Shown: piece by piece, positions 18,970 to 28,351 of the stretch
Position numbering within the stretch: position 1 is the stretch's first letter
Layout of the letters: each line of letters begins with the position of its first letter
Assembly (NCBI RefSeq): GCF_004959775.1
Contig: NZ_SJZG01000006.1
Location: 100,993-164,992, forward strand
Direction: 5' to 3'
DNA: 64,000 nt
Source: Agromyces sp. H66
Lineage (GTDB): Bacteria; Actinomycetota; Actinomycetes; Actinomycetales; Microbacteriaceae
Notes under the pieces: model-generated
The model's database searches: none
Seen by the model: only the letters and a program-made list of their open reading frames with translations
What the model was told of the DNA's origin: nothing
Program-made: the position numbers and the translations under genes

Positions 18970-21744
18970 CTATTCGTCCAGCGCCTCCAGCTGAGCCTCG
19001 ACAGCGGTCGAGACTGCGCCCGGCCCTCCGAGGATGACGATCCGCTTCGGATGGAGGCGTTCCACCTCGTCGAGCACCGACTGAGGCACCGAGTCGGCCG
19101 CCGTCAGCAAGATCGGCGCCCCCTCGAGCCCAGCGATCGCCGCACCGGAGAGCGCGTCGGCAAAGCCCATGCCGCTCGCGATGTAGACCGTTTCGGCACC
19201 GGCTTCGAAGCGGGATTGGGAGATGGCCACGGATGTCGCGTACCGGTCGGCGCCTGACAGACGCTCGACCGACCCCGACGTGTACTGCCCCAACGCCGAT
19301 GCAACCGATTCGTTGATCGCACCGGGACCACCGAGGATGACGATCCGACCGGGTGCGAGCCGCTTCAGCTCCTCGCCGATGACGCCGGGCAACGCCGAAG
19401 GCTGCGAAAGGAGGACTGGGCCGCCGTCCATAATGGCAAGCGGACCACCTGCGAGTGCATCGGCGAATCCCTGCCCGCTCGCGATGTACACCACCGGACC
19501 GCTTCCCACGCTGATCCCGCGGGAGATCAGGGCGGAGGTCTCGTATCGGTCCACGCCCGCGGTGCGCCAAACATCCTCGGCAAGGGCACCGAGCTGTGCT
19601 TCGACCTTCGCGCTGACTGCGCCCTCACCACCGAGGATGTGGATGAATCTCGGGCCGAGTCGCTTCAGTTCTGCCATCACCGATGGTGGGAGCGAGCTGG
19701 GATTCGACAAGAGAACGGGCGCGCCGTAGTCCTCGACCTGCCCAGCACTTGAAAGCGCATCTGGGAAGTCCGCCCCACTGGCAACGAGCACGGTGTTCAC
19801 GCCCGCGTCGATCGATGCGCGGGAGAGTGCGGCAGAGGTCTCATATCGGTCCGATCCCGCCAGGCGCGACACTTCAGCCCATGGCTCCGACTCGACCGGT
19901 CCGATCTCCATCGAGGCAAGGCTCGCTGAGCGATAGTGTTCGGCCTCTGCGGTGACGGTCACCGTGATGAGCGCGCCGTGAAGATCCTCATCGAGAGTCA
20001 GCGTCCGCCGGTACTCGTTCGGGATCGGCACACCGTCCGCCCACCAGCGGTAATGAAAGGAGACACCCGGCGTCGGTGACGACGCCTCGGCGGTGAGCGT
20101 CAGCCCGACTGCGGGATTTCCCAGGATGACGACGCTGTCGAGCTCGACGCTTCCATAGACGACAGGCCCGACGACGGCGCTCTCCATCGTCGTCGGGGTA
20201 TAGCCCGGTTTGGTGCCGGTCACATCGACGCGAACCTTCTCTCCTGCGAGCGCTGAGGTGAGTTCCAGTGTCGGATCGTTCGAGACTGGCTTGCCTGCGC
20301 TGTACCACTGATAGGCGAGCTCCGTGCCGTCACTCCACTCGCCGGTCTCGACCGTCAACGTCGTGCCGATCACCGAATCTCCGACAATCGTCGGCGCGGC
20401 TGCCGTGAGGATCCCAGCCGAGACCGCGGACGTTGCCGATGACGTGCGGGTCACCGAGATCCGATCGGGCGCCGTCGCCGCGACCTTCACCGCAAGTTCC
20501 TTCCCGATCTCGGCCTCGCCGGGCGCGAACGTGGATGCTGTTGCGCCATCGATCGGAACGCCGTCGGCGGTCCATTGGTATGCCAATGTGGCCGTCGCCG
20601 TTCGGGTCGCTGCGCCGGCGCTGAGGGTTTCGCCGACCCTCGGGGTACCGACGATCGACGGCCCCGTGAGATCGACCGGCCCGCCCTCCAAGACGATGGT
20701 CGCGTCGAATCGGTCACCAGGGGTCACGACGATCGGGTCGGCCGACGCGACATCCGACTGGTCGTGCCACCACTCCCCGACGCCGTTGAGACCGCCCCAC
20801 GCCAGCGTTCGGGTCCACAGCACATACGTCCCTGCCTTGAGACCGTCGAACCGGAACTCGCCGCGTCCCCTCAGGCTTTCGGTCCATACCCACGACACGC
20901 CGTCCTCCGTGACCCGGTAGAGGAACACATTCACGTCTTCGAATGAGCCGAAGGGAACCCCATCCTCGTTGACGACTCGGCCCGAGATCCACGCCGCAGG
21001 CGTGAGCGAAGCGTCGACACCGCTGACCGACTCACCCGCCGTGACCTGGATGACGTCCGCCGCGGCCGCGTCACCCTGGTCCTTCCAGTACTCGTCGAAA
21101 AACTCGACGTAGAACGAACCCACGGGGCTGAACCTCAAGGTGTATCCAGCTTCGGGGAGGTTCCGGAGTCGGTACCGTCCTTCCGCGTCAGTGAGGGTGA
21201 AAGGTTGAGGTGGAGCGATCTCAGGAGTTACCGAGGTGATGCTGACTTCGGCCCCCTCCAGAGCCACCCCATCGTCCCCATGAACGGAGCCGGAGATCTC
21301 TCCGGCGAGCTCCAGCTCCGCTTGCAGCTCGACGAGTTCTCCGTCCCCGACGTCGATCCATGTCTTTGACTGGTCATCAGGCTGGTCGCTCCAGTACCCC
21401 GGCAAGTAGTTGCCCACGCAGGTCTCGCCGCAGCTGAAATGGAGCGCGTATCGGTAGGCAACGAGATCTTCGAATCGGAATGCGCCCGACTCGTCGGTGT
21501 ATGCGCGTCGAGAGAATGTGCCGCCTTCGTTCCGGAGCGCCACCGTAACGCCGACGGCGGGCCGCCCGTCCGATCCGGTGACGATTCCGGTCAGGACCGA
21601 TGGCTCGGCCGCTGCGGACGCATCTTGGGCCGGGTGGATTCCGATCATCGCAGCGAGTACCACCGCCAGGACGGTTGCGGCGAAGCGACGAGGGCGAGAA
21701 GCGAGGAACGGCGCACCTGACGGTGCGACAGCGCGAGGGTGCAA
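18970..21744 (-). CDS. Secreted surface protein with CNA-B-like, Ig-like and three CWB2 repeats (paralogue)
   Basis: A 924-residue exported protein related to the one at 14044. A signal peptide of about 47 residues (RPRR then a hydrophobic core ending ASAAAEP) precedes three CNA-B/carboxypeptidase-regulatory-like domains (about 48-355), each ending near an aromatic W-x-D-Q motif. Three Ig-like repeats follow (about 355-640, with YQWxxDG-type cores), then three CWB2 repeats (about 645-924, R-x-A-G-x-D-R-Y-E-T-S). TTG at 21744 is chosen because GGAG lies 6 nt upstream and its position mirrors the paralogue's TTG start; an ATG at 21816 is the alternative. It has two more Ig-like modules than its paralogue. 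Confidence 0.85.
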   Translation of the reverse strand: MHPRAVAPSGAPFLASRPRRFAATVLAVVLAAMIGIHPAQDASAAAEPSVLTGIVTGSDGRPAVGVTVALRNEGGTFSRRAYTDESGAFRFEDLVAYRYALHFSCGETCVGNYLPGYWSDQPDDQSKTWIDVGDGELVELQAELELAGEISGSVHGDDGVALEGAEVSITSVTPEIAPPQPFTLTDAEGRYRLRNLPEAGYTLRFSPVGSFYVEFFDEYWKDQGDAAAADVIQVTAGESVSGVDASLTPAAWISGRVVNEDGVPFGSFEDVNVFLYRVTEDGVSWVWTESLRGRGEFRFDGLKAGTYVLWTRTLAWGGLNGVGEWWHDQSDVASADPIVVTPGDRFDATIVLEGGPVDLTGPSIVGTPRVGETLSAGAATRTATATLAYQWTADGVPIDGATASTFAPGEAEIGKELAVKVAATAPDRISVTRTSSATSAVSAGILTAAAPTIVGDSVIGTTLTVETGEWSDGTELAYQWYSAGKPVSNDPTLELTSALAGEKVRVDVTGTKPGYTPTTMESAVVGPVVYGSVELDSVVILGNPAVGLTLTAEASSPTPGVSFHYRWWADGVPIPNEYRRTLTLDEDLHGALITVTVTAEAEHYRSASLASMEIGPVESEPWAEVSRLAGSDRYETSAALSRASIDAGVNTVLVASGADFPDALSSAGQVEDYGAPVLLSNPSSLPPSVMAELKRLGPRFIHILGGEGAVSAKVEAQLGALAEDVWRTAGVDRYETSALISRGISVGSGPVVYIASGQGFADALAGGPLAIMDGGPVLLSQPSALPGVIGEELKRLAPGRIVILGGPGAINESVASALGQYTSGSVERLSGADRYATSVAISQSRFEAGAETVYIASGMGFADALSGAAIAGLEGAPILLTAADSVPQSVLDEVERLHPKRIVILGGPGAVSTAVEAQLEALDE

Positions 21745-21899
21745 GAGGGTCTCCGGGCGGTTCGGGTCGGGCGCCCGGCTTCGTTGCACGCAACGATGGG
21801 TGGGCTCGAGGAACATCTGACCACAGCCGTGGACGCTGACGGAAGTCCTATCCACGTCCCGTGCGGATCCGCCCCGATGAATGGTCGCGCGCAACGAAG

Positions 21900-21923
21900 A
21901 ACGGCCGCCCTCGGGCGGCCGTT
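21900..21923. terminator. Terminator of the Bax-inhibitor-1 gene
   Basis: Perfect 11-bp arms aacggccgccc (21900-21910) and gggcggccgtt (21913-21923) with a 2-nt loop. On the minus strand the stem is followed by cttcgtt, giving a weak T-rich tail. It lies 34 bp beyond the stop codon of the gene. Confidence 0.85.
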
Positions 21924-21957
21924 CCGTCATGCGACGCGAGGTCGCGGCATCCGTCAG

Positions 21958-22761
21958 CTAATCGCGCGCGATGGCGAGGAAGCGGAGGATCTCGAGGTAG
22001 AGCCAGATGACGGTGACCATGATGCCGAAGGCGCCCGACCAGCCGTACTTCTTCGGGGCGCGGTTGCGCACGCCCTGCTGGATCATGTCGAAGTCGAGCA
22101 CGAGCGAGTAGGCGGCGAGGAGGATCACGAACACGCCGATGATGAGGCCCAGCGGGATGCCGAAGAGCTCGACGCCGCGCAGGCCCCACGGGTCGTTGTT
22201 GACGCCGGTCCACATGAGGATGACGTTGACCAGCGAGAACACCACGTAGCCCACCATCGCGATGAGGAAGACCTTCGTGGCCTTCGCCGACGCGCGGATC
22301 TTGCCGCTCGCGAACAGCGCGAGCGTGACGCCGACGACGGCGAGCGTGCCGATGACGGCCTGGGCGACGATGCCGGCATATGCCGTCTCGAACATGAGCG
22401 AGATGCCGCCGAGGAAGATGCCCTGCACACCCGCGTAGGCGAGGATCAGGGCCGGCGACGGCTCCTTCTTGAAGATGTTGACGAGCGCGAGCACGAAGCC
22501 CACGATCGCGGCGACCCAGAACACCCACGGCATCGCGGGCGTCAGGAGCCAGCCGACGGCGGCGCCGACGAGCAGCACGGCGAAGGCGCCGGCGGTCTTG
22601 GCGACGGTGTTCTCGACGGTCATGACCTCGCGGTCGGGCAGCGTCGCGGGTTGGTTGTACATCTCCTGGAGCTGCTGCGCCGAGACGTTCTTCGCGACGG
22701 CGGCGGCTCCCTGCGATGAGAAGGCGGAATTCCGCGAGAACGCGGGATTGTCGAGAGCCAT
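21958..22761 (-). CDS. Bax inhibitor-1 / YccA family membrane protein
   Basis: A 267-residue protein with a 50-residue cytosolic N-terminus (NPAFSRNSAF, conserved in actinobacterial members) and seven membrane helices. The closing helices and D-F-D-M-I-Q-Q-G-V segment match the TMBIM/YccA family. Bacterial relatives such as BsYetJ are pH-sensitive calcium leak channels; the role here is inferred only from the family. The ATG at 22761 has agagga upstream; an upstream ATG at 22830 would add 23 atypical residues. Confidence 0.92.
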   Translation of the reverse strand: MALDNPAFSRNSAFSSQGAAAVAKNVSAQQLQEMYNQPATLPDREVMTVENTVAKTAGAFAVLLVGAAVGWLLTPAMPWVFWVAAIVGFVLALVNIFKKEPSPALILAYAGVQGIFLGGISLMFETAYAGIVAQAVIGTLAVVGVTLALFASGKIRASAKATKVFLIAMVGYVVFSLVNVILMWTGVNNDPWGLRGVELFGIPLGLIIGVFVILLAAYSLVLDFDMIQQGVRNRAPKKYGWSGAFGIMVTVIWLYLEILRFLAIARD

Positions 22762-22904
22762 GGGTTCCTCTGCTTTCGGCTGTGTCGTCGGTGCGGGGGA
22801 TAGGGCGATCGGATGCGGCATCCGTGCCACTCGTCCAATGTACCGGTCGTACCCGTGTTAACGCCTTGAGTTCGGCGCGGATTCCCGCCGGAGGGCGACA
22901 CGAC

Positions 22905-24002
22905 ATGGCTACGCTGGGGCCCATGCTGCAGGACACCGCGGGGCATCCGCTCGTGATCGCGCACCGCGGGGCATCGGGGTATCGGCCCGAGCACACCCGG
23001 GCGGCGTACGAACTCGCGTTCGCGCTCGGCGCCGAGGCGGTCGAGCCCGACATCGTCGCGACGCGCGACGGCGTGCTCGTGCTGCGTCACGAGAACGAGA
23101 TCTCGGGTACGACGGATGTCGCGTCGAGGCCCGAGTTCTCCGGTCGCCGCACCACGCGCGAGGTCGACGGCCGGACCCTCACGGGATGGTTCACCGAGGA
23201 CTTCACGTGGTCGGAGCTCGCGACGCTCCGTGCCACCGAGCGGCTCGGCGCGCTCCGGCAGGAGAGCGCGAGCTTCGACCGGCGCTACCCGTTGCTGCGC
23301 CTCCGCGACCTGTTCGACATCATCGACGCGGCCGCCGACGAGCACCGGAGACTGCTGCGCATGGTGGCCGAGTTCAAGCACGCGACCCATTTCGCCGAGC
23401 TCGGCCTGCCGCTCGACGAGCTCTTCGCCGCCGAGCTCCAGGCAGCAGGGTGGGGGCGGGGCGATGAGCGGCTGATCATGGAGTCGTTCGAGCTCGACCT
23501 GCTCGATCGGCTGCGCGCCCGCGGCATCCGCGGTGCCCGGGTGTTCCTCATCGAGGCGACCGGTGCGCCGTACGACCTCGTGCGTGCACACGGGCGCGGG
23601 GCCGCCCGATACGACGACTTCGCCACCGAGGCCGGCTTCCTCGGACTCGCCGGCCGCGTCGACGGGGTGAGCGTCGGAAAGGGGCGGCTCATCGGCGAGC
23701 TCCGGTCGACGTCGGCGCACGATGCGGCGAGGGAGAACATCGAGCGGCGCGCGAGCGGCCTCCTCGTCGGCGGCGAGCTCGTCGACGCAGCGCACTCCGC
23801 GGGGCTTCGGGTGTACACGTGGACGCTGCGCCCCGAGAACCGGTTCCTCGCGCGCGGGTTCCGGCGGGGCTCGGTGCGTGCCGCGTTCGGCGACTGGCTC
23901 GCGGAGTTCACGCTGCTCATCGGCACGGGCGTCGACGGCATCTTCGTCGACCATCCCGATCTCGGCGTCGAGGCGCGGCTCGTGGCCGCGGGTCCCCGGT
24001 AA
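22905..24002 (+). CDS. Glycerophosphodiester phosphodiesterase
   Basis: A 365-residue TIM-barrel GDPD that hydrolyses glycerophosphodiesters to glycerol-3-phosphate and an alcohol. The catalytic H-R-G motif (VIAHRGASGYRPEHT) and the metal-binding E-P-D (AVEPDIVATRDG) are near the start, and L-R-H-E-N follows. The barrel closes with VYTWTLRPEN and GVDGIFVDHPD. There is no signal peptide, so it is likely cytosolic. It could feed GlpD with substrate. The ATG at 22905 is preferred because ggaggg lies upstream; ATG 22923 is also possible. Confidence 0.9.
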   Translation: MATLGPMLQDTAGHPLVIAHRGASGYRPEHTRAAYELAFALGAEAVEPDIVATRDGVLVLRHENEISGTTDVASRPEFSGRRTTREVDGRTLTGWFTEDFTWSELATLRATERLGALRQESASFDRRYPLLRLRDLFDIIDAAADEHRRLLRMVAEFKHATHFAELGLPLDELFAAELQAAGWGRGDERLIMESFELDLLDRLRARGIRGARVFLIEATGAPYDLVRAHGRGAARYDDFATEAGFLGLAGRVDGVSVGKGRLIGELRSTSAHDAARENIERRASGLLVGGELVDAAHSAGLRVYTWTLRPENRFLARGFRRGSVRAAFGDWLAEFTLLIGTGVDGIFVDHPDLGVEARLVAAGPR

Positions 24003-24132
24003 CTGAGGAGATCCCGGTACGCGAGGACGTCCCGCGCCGAATCGACCTCGGACCCGTGGATCGCCTCGGTTGCGTGACGCGGGCGCCCCGACGGGCCGGG
24101 GTGTCGGATGCCGCGCCTAGACTTGATGGGAC

Positions 24133-26601
24133 ATGACGCTGATCCTCGACCCCGACGACCCGGCCGGCTGGCGCGAGGCGCCCGCCGCGACCTCCGGTGC
24201 TGCCACGAGCACCGGTTCACGCCTCACCGAGGGCCTGAATCCCGAGCAGCGCGAGGCCGTCGAGTATCGCGGCCCTGCGCTCCTCATCGTCGCTGGTGCG
24301 GGGTCGGGCAAGACCCGCGTGCTGACGCACCGCATCGCGAGCCTCATCGAGAGCCGCGAGGCGTGGCCGAGCCAGATCCTCGCGATCACGTTCACGAACA
24401 AGGCCGCGGCCGAGATGCGCGAACGCGTCGAGGCACTGCTCGGCGAAGCGGCCGGCGGCATGTGGATCTCCACGTTCCACTCGGCGTGCGTACGCATCCT
24501 GCGGCGTGAGGCCGAGGCGATCGGGCTGTCGTCGACGTTCACGATCTACGACTCCGCCGACCAGCGCACCATCCTGAAGCGCATCATCAAGGAGCTCGAC
24601 GCCGACACCCTCGGCTTCACGCCCGCGAGCGCGCAGGCCAAGATCTCGCGGCTCAAGAACGAGCTCGCCGACGTCGAGTCGTATGCGCGCAACGTGAACA
24701 CGAACGACCCGGCCGAGGTCATGTTCCTCGAGATCTTCCGGCAGTACACGAGGCGACTTCGCGATGCGAGTGCACTCGACTTCGACGACCTCATCAGCGA
24801 GACGGTGTACCTGTTCCGCGCGTTCCCGAAGGTGGCCTCGCTCTACCAGCGGCGGTTCCGCCACATCCTCGTCGACGAGTACCAGGACACCAACCACGCC
24901 CAGTACGCGCTCATCCGCGAGCTCACGCAGCCGATCCCGGCCGACCGCGTGGCCGAGATGGAGCAGCACGGCGTGAACGTGCGCGCGTTGACGGATGCCT
25001 CGGGCGGCATCCCCGGGGCGAGCCTCACCGTGGTCGGCGACTCCGACCAGTCGATCTACGCGTTCCGCGGCGCCGACATCCGCAACATCGTGGAGTTCGA
25101 GCGCGACTTCCCGGGTGCGAAGGTCGTGCTGCTCGAGCAGAACTACCGGTCGACGCAGAACATCCTGAGCGCCGCCAACGCCGTGATCGCGAACAACTTC
25201 GACCGCAAGGAGAAGAAGCTCTGGACGGCCGACGGCGACGGCGACCGGATCGTCGGCTACACGGGCTACACCGCGCACGACGAGGCCCAGTTCGTCGCCG
25301 ACGAGATCGAGGCGCTGCACCGGTCGGGGATCGCCTACCGAGATATCGCCGTGTTCTACCGCACCAACGCGCAGACCCGAGCGTTGGAGGAGATCTTCGT
25401 GCGCTCGGCGCTGCCCTATCGCGTGGTGGGCGGTACGAAGTTCTACGAGCGCGCCGAGATTAAGGACGCGATGGCGTACCTCATCGCCGTCGCCAACCCG
25501 CTCGACGAGCTCGCCCTGCGCCGCATCCTGAACACCCCGAAGCGCGGCATCGGGCCGGCGACCGAGACCGCCATCGCGAGCTTCGCCGAGCAGAACGCGC
25601 TCACGTTCCGGCAGGCCATGCGCGAAGCGTCGGGGCTCGGCCTCGGACCCAAGGTCACCGCGGCCATCACGGCGCTCGCCGATGTGCTCGACGAGGCCGC
25701 CGCGATGCTCGTGCCGAACGCCGAGGCGATCGCCGCCGGCACCAACGAGGGTGCCGCGAAGGTCAGCGACGTGCTCGTGTTCCTCGTCGAGCGGTCGGGC
25801 CTCATCGACGCGCTGCGCAACAGCCGCGACCCGCAGGACGAGACCCGCGCCGAGAACGTCGAGGAGCTCGTCGCGCAGACCCGCGACTTCGACCGGGAGA
25901 ACCCCGGAGCCACGCTGGTCGACTTCCTCACCCAGGTGTCGCTCGTGGCGGCCGCCGACGAGCTCGACGACGCATCCGGAACCGTGTCGCTCATGACCCT
26001 GCATACCGCGAAGGGCCTCGAGTACCACGCGGTATTCCTCACCGGTCTCGAGGAGGGCCTGCTGCCGCACCAGATGTCGGCCTCCGAGCCCGGCGGGCCC
26101 GCCGAGGAGCGTCGGCTCTTCTACGTCGGCATCACCCGGGCGCGCAAGCGCCTCTACCTGTCGCTCGCGATGAGCCGCGCACAGTTCGGCGAGGTCGCAG
26201 TGGCCATGCCCAGCCGGTACCTGCAGGAGATCCCCGAGGGGCTCATCGACTGGAAGCAGTCGCCCGGCATGGCCACGAGCCGTGGCGGCACCCAGCCGCG
26301 CGCGCTCAACGCCCGCCGGCCCGGCGGGGCGTGGGGCACGCGCGACCGCGACCTCGAGCGGTTCAGCGTCACGAAGAACGCCGCGCCGAAGGCGGAGTGG
26401 GCCAACCGGGTCACGGGCACCGTGCGCGACAACGGCGATCTCACGTTGGAGCCGGGCGACCGCATCCGCCACGTCGACTTCGGCGAGGGCCGCGTGACGC
26501 AGGTGACCGGCGAGGGCACGAAACGCATCGCGCACGTGAGTTTCGACACCGCGGGGCAGAAGAAGCTCCTCATCAAGATCGCCCCGATCGAGAAGCTCTA
26601 G
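24133..26601 (+). CDS. pcrA: ATP-dependent DNA helicase PcrA/UvrD (UvrD1-type)
   Basis: An 822-residue superfamily 1A 3'-5' helicase for repair and for clearing stalled complexes from DNA. Motif Ia/I AGAGSGKT is at 54-61, Walker B DEYQD at 248-252, and GDSDQSIYAFRGAD, QNYRST, the VSLMTLHTAKGLEY motif and FYVGITRARKRLYL are all present. An insert of about 30 residues between DEYQDTN and GDSDQ is typical of actinobacterial UvrD1. The C-terminal 60 residues (EPGDRIRHVDFGEGRVTQV) form a Tudor-like domain that in other bacteria binds RNA polymerase. The stop overlaps the convergent DUF72 stop by 4 bp. Confidence 0.95.
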   Translation: MTLILDPDDPAGWREAPAATSGAATSTGSRLTEGLNPEQREAVEYRGPALLIVAGAGSGKTRVLTHRIASLIESREAWPSQILAITFTNKAAAEMRERVEALLGEAAGGMWISTFHSACVRILRREAEAIGLSSTFTIYDSADQRTILKRIIKELDADTLGFTPASAQAKISRLKNELADVESYARNVNTNDPAEVMFLEIFRQYTRRLRDASALDFDDLISETVYLFRAFPKVASLYQRRFRHILVDEYQDTNHAQYALIRELTQPIPADRVAEMEQHGVNVRALTDASGGIPGASLTVVGDSDQSIYAFRGADIRNIVEFERDFPGAKVVLLEQNYRSTQNILSAANAVIANNFDRKEKKLWTADGDGDRIVGYTGYTAHDEAQFVADEIEALHRSGIAYRDIAVFYRTNAQTRALEEIFVRSALPYRVVGGTKFYERAEIKDAMAYLIAVANPLDELALRRILNTPKRGIGPATETAIASFAEQNALTFRQAMREASGLGLGPKVTAAITALADVLDEAAAMLVPNAEAIAAGTNEGAAKVSDVLVFLVERSGLIDALRNSRDPQDETRAENVEELVAQTRDFDRENPGATLVDFLTQVSLVAAADELDDASGTVSLMTLHTAKGLEYHAVFLTGLEEGLLPHQMSASEPGGPAEERRLFYVGITRARKRLYLSLAMSRAQFGEVAVAMPSRYLQEIPEGLIDWKQSPGMATSRGGTQPRALNARRPGGAWGTRDRDLERFSVTKNAAPKAEWANRVTGTVRDNGDLTLEPGDRIRHVDFGEGRVTQVTGEGTKRIAHVSFDTAGQKKLLIKIAPIEKL

Positions 26602-27422
26602 CGACGCGGCAGCCGCTCGATGAGGGCCATGGCATCGAAGGGGGCCCGCACCTTGACGTCGTTGTCGAAGTAGACGAACGCGTCGCGGCCGGCTCCCAAG
26701 TGCCCCCGCACCCATTCGGCCCACCGGTCGAGGCTCTCCGCGTCGTATCCCGACGTATACAGCTCCTCCTCGCCGTGCAGGCGCGCGTAGGCGAAGTCGG
26801 CGGTGGCCCAGTCGACACGAGGGTACTTCCCGGCGGTATCCGCGGTGACGGATGCCACGCCGTGCCGCTCGAGCAGCGACCGCCAGGCATCCGTCTCGAA
26901 GCTCGGATGCCGCACCTCCACGGCATGGCGGATCGGGCGATCGCCCGGCGCCCGGAGCGCGTACGACGCACGCCCCGACATCCGTCGATCGTGGTGGCGG
27001 GCCATCGATGCCGCCGCGCCGTGCGTGCGCGGCAGCCGTGCGAGGAACGCGTCGAGGAGCGGCTCGTCGAAGCCGAGGTTCGGCGGGAGCTGCCAGAGGA
27101 CCGGACCGAGCCGGCCACCGAGCGCGAGCAGGCCCGAGGCGAAGAAGTTCGCGAGCGGGGCATCCACGTCGCCGAGGCGCTTGATGTGCGTGATGAACCG
27201 CGGCCCCTTGACCGCGAACACGAAGTCGGGCGGCACGGCGTCGCGCCACCGCAGCCAGTTCGCCGGCCGCTGCAGCGAGTAGAACGAGCCGTTCACCTCG
27301 ATCGACGTCACGTGCCGCGCGGCATAGTCGAGCTCGTCGGCCTGGCGGAGGCCCGCCGGATAGAACACGCCGCGCCAGGGCGGATAGACCCAGCCGGAGA
27401 TGCCGACCCGCGCCTCGGACAT
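26598..27422 (-). CDS. DUF72 family protein
   Basis: A 274-residue TIM-barrel protein of the DUF72 (YecE-like) family, biochemical function unknown. Family markers include GISGWVYPPWRGVFYP at the N-terminus, VNGSFYSLQRPANWLRW, FVFAVKGPRFITHIKRL, VEVRHPSF and a C-terminal FVYFDNDVK. It starts 2 bp after the end of the VIT-family gene on the same strand, so the two are likely one operon. Its 3' end overlaps pcrA on the other strand by 4 bp. Confidence 0.9.
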   Translation of the reverse strand: MSEARVGISGWVYPPWRGVFYPAGLRQADELDYAARHVTSIEVNGSFYSLQRPANWLRWRDAVPPDFVFAVKGPRFITHIKRLGDVDAPLANFFASGLLALGGRLGPVLWQLPPNLGFDEPLLDAFLARLPRTHGAAASMARHHDRRMSGRASYALRAPGDRPIRHAVEVRHPSFETDAWRSLLERHGVASVTADTAGKYPRVDWATADFAYARLHGEEELYTSGYDAESLDRWAEWVRGHLGAGRDAFVYFDNDVKVRAPFDAMALIERLPRR

Positions 27423-27424
27423 CG

Positions 27425-28159
27425 CTACACGGCCACTCCGAGGAGCGCGCCGATCGTCCAGGTCACGGCGAGGGCCAGCCCGCCGCCGACCGTGATGCGG
27501 AGGATCGCCCGGAGCCGCGGACTGCCGCCGATCCACGCACTCAGCCAGCCCGTGATCGCGAGGGCGACGACGACGGCGAGGAACGTGGTCGGCACGCGCC
27601 ACTCGGGCGGCGGCAGCAGGATCGCGAGCATCGGCAGCACCGCGCCGATGAGGAACGACAGGGCGGATGCCCCGGCCGCGTGCCACGGGCTCACCACGTC
27701 CTGCTCGTCGATGTGCAGCTCCGCCTCGAGGTGCGCCGCGAGGGCGTCGTGCGCGGTGAGCTCCTCGGCGACGCGCTCGGCGGTCTCGGCGCTGAGTCCC
27801 TTGCCGCGGTAGATCTCGGCGAGCTCGGCGAGTTCCTGCACCGGCATGGTCTCGAGCTCCCATCGCTCCTTCGCGATGAGGGCGCGCTCGGTGTCGCGCT
27901 GGCTCGAGACGGAGACGTATTCGCCGAGCCCCATCGAGATGGCGCCGGCGATGACGGCGGCCACGCCGGCGATGAGGATCGGACCGACGTCGGTCGTGGC
28001 CGCCGCGACGCCGACGACGAGGGCTGCGACCGAGACGATGCCGTCGTTGGCGCCGAGCACGCCCGCGCGCAACCAGTTCAGCTTCGCGTGGACGGACCCG
28101 GCATGCGGATCGAGTTCGTGGACCGGCTCGGCGTCGGTCGGACCTGCGGCGTGCGTCAT
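27425..28159 (-). CDS. VIT1/CCC1 family metal (Fe/Mn) transporter
   Basis: A 244-residue membrane protein of the vacuolar iron transporter family. Helix 1 carries LRAGVLGANDGIVSVAALVVGV and helix 2 GAISMGLGEYVSVSSQRDTE, both family signatures. A charged cytosolic metal-binding segment (residues about 85-155: E-rich, with ELxxIYxxKGLSxExA and DVVSPWHAAGAS) precedes helices 3-5. It probably moves ferrous iron or manganese by proton exchange. It is divergent from sucC. Confidence 0.9.
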   Translation of the reverse strand: MTHAAGPTDAEPVHELDPHAGSVHAKLNWLRAGVLGANDGIVSVAALVVGVAAATTDVGPILIAGVAAVIAGAISMGLGEYVSVSSQRDTERALIAKERWELETMPVQELAELAEIYRGKGLSAETAERVAEELTAHDALAAHLEAELHIDEQDVVSPWHAAGASALSFLIGAVLPMLAILLPPPEWRVPTTFLAVVVALAITGWLSAWIGGSPRLRAILRITVGGGLALAVTWTIGALLGVAV

Positions 28160-28264
28160 TCCGGCAGTCTCGCACCCCGGTCAGGGCATCCGAAAGCATG
28201 ATGAGCCTGCCCTCACCCGGTTCGGCGGCCGTCTGGAGGCGGGGTACCATGGTGCAGGCCCCGC

Positions 28265-28281
28265 ATATCTCGATATCGAGA
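28265..28281. promoter_or_regulatory. Palindromic operator upstream of sucCD, shared with icd
   Basis: The 17-bp sequence atatctcgatatcgaga contains a perfect 14-bp palindrome (28268-28281). The same 17 bp occurs in inverse orientation before icd (60975-60991). It ends 70 bp before the sucC start. A possible -10 (taccat, 28245-28250) lies just upstream, which would place the palindrome in the early transcribed region. A MarR-like dimer is the kind of protein that binds sites of this shape. Confidence 0.72.
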
Positions 28282-28351
28282 GAGTCACGGCCGGGCCGTA
28301 CCCATCAGCCCCTGTGCGCGACCGCGCGTGCGGATCGATTGGAAGTAGAGC

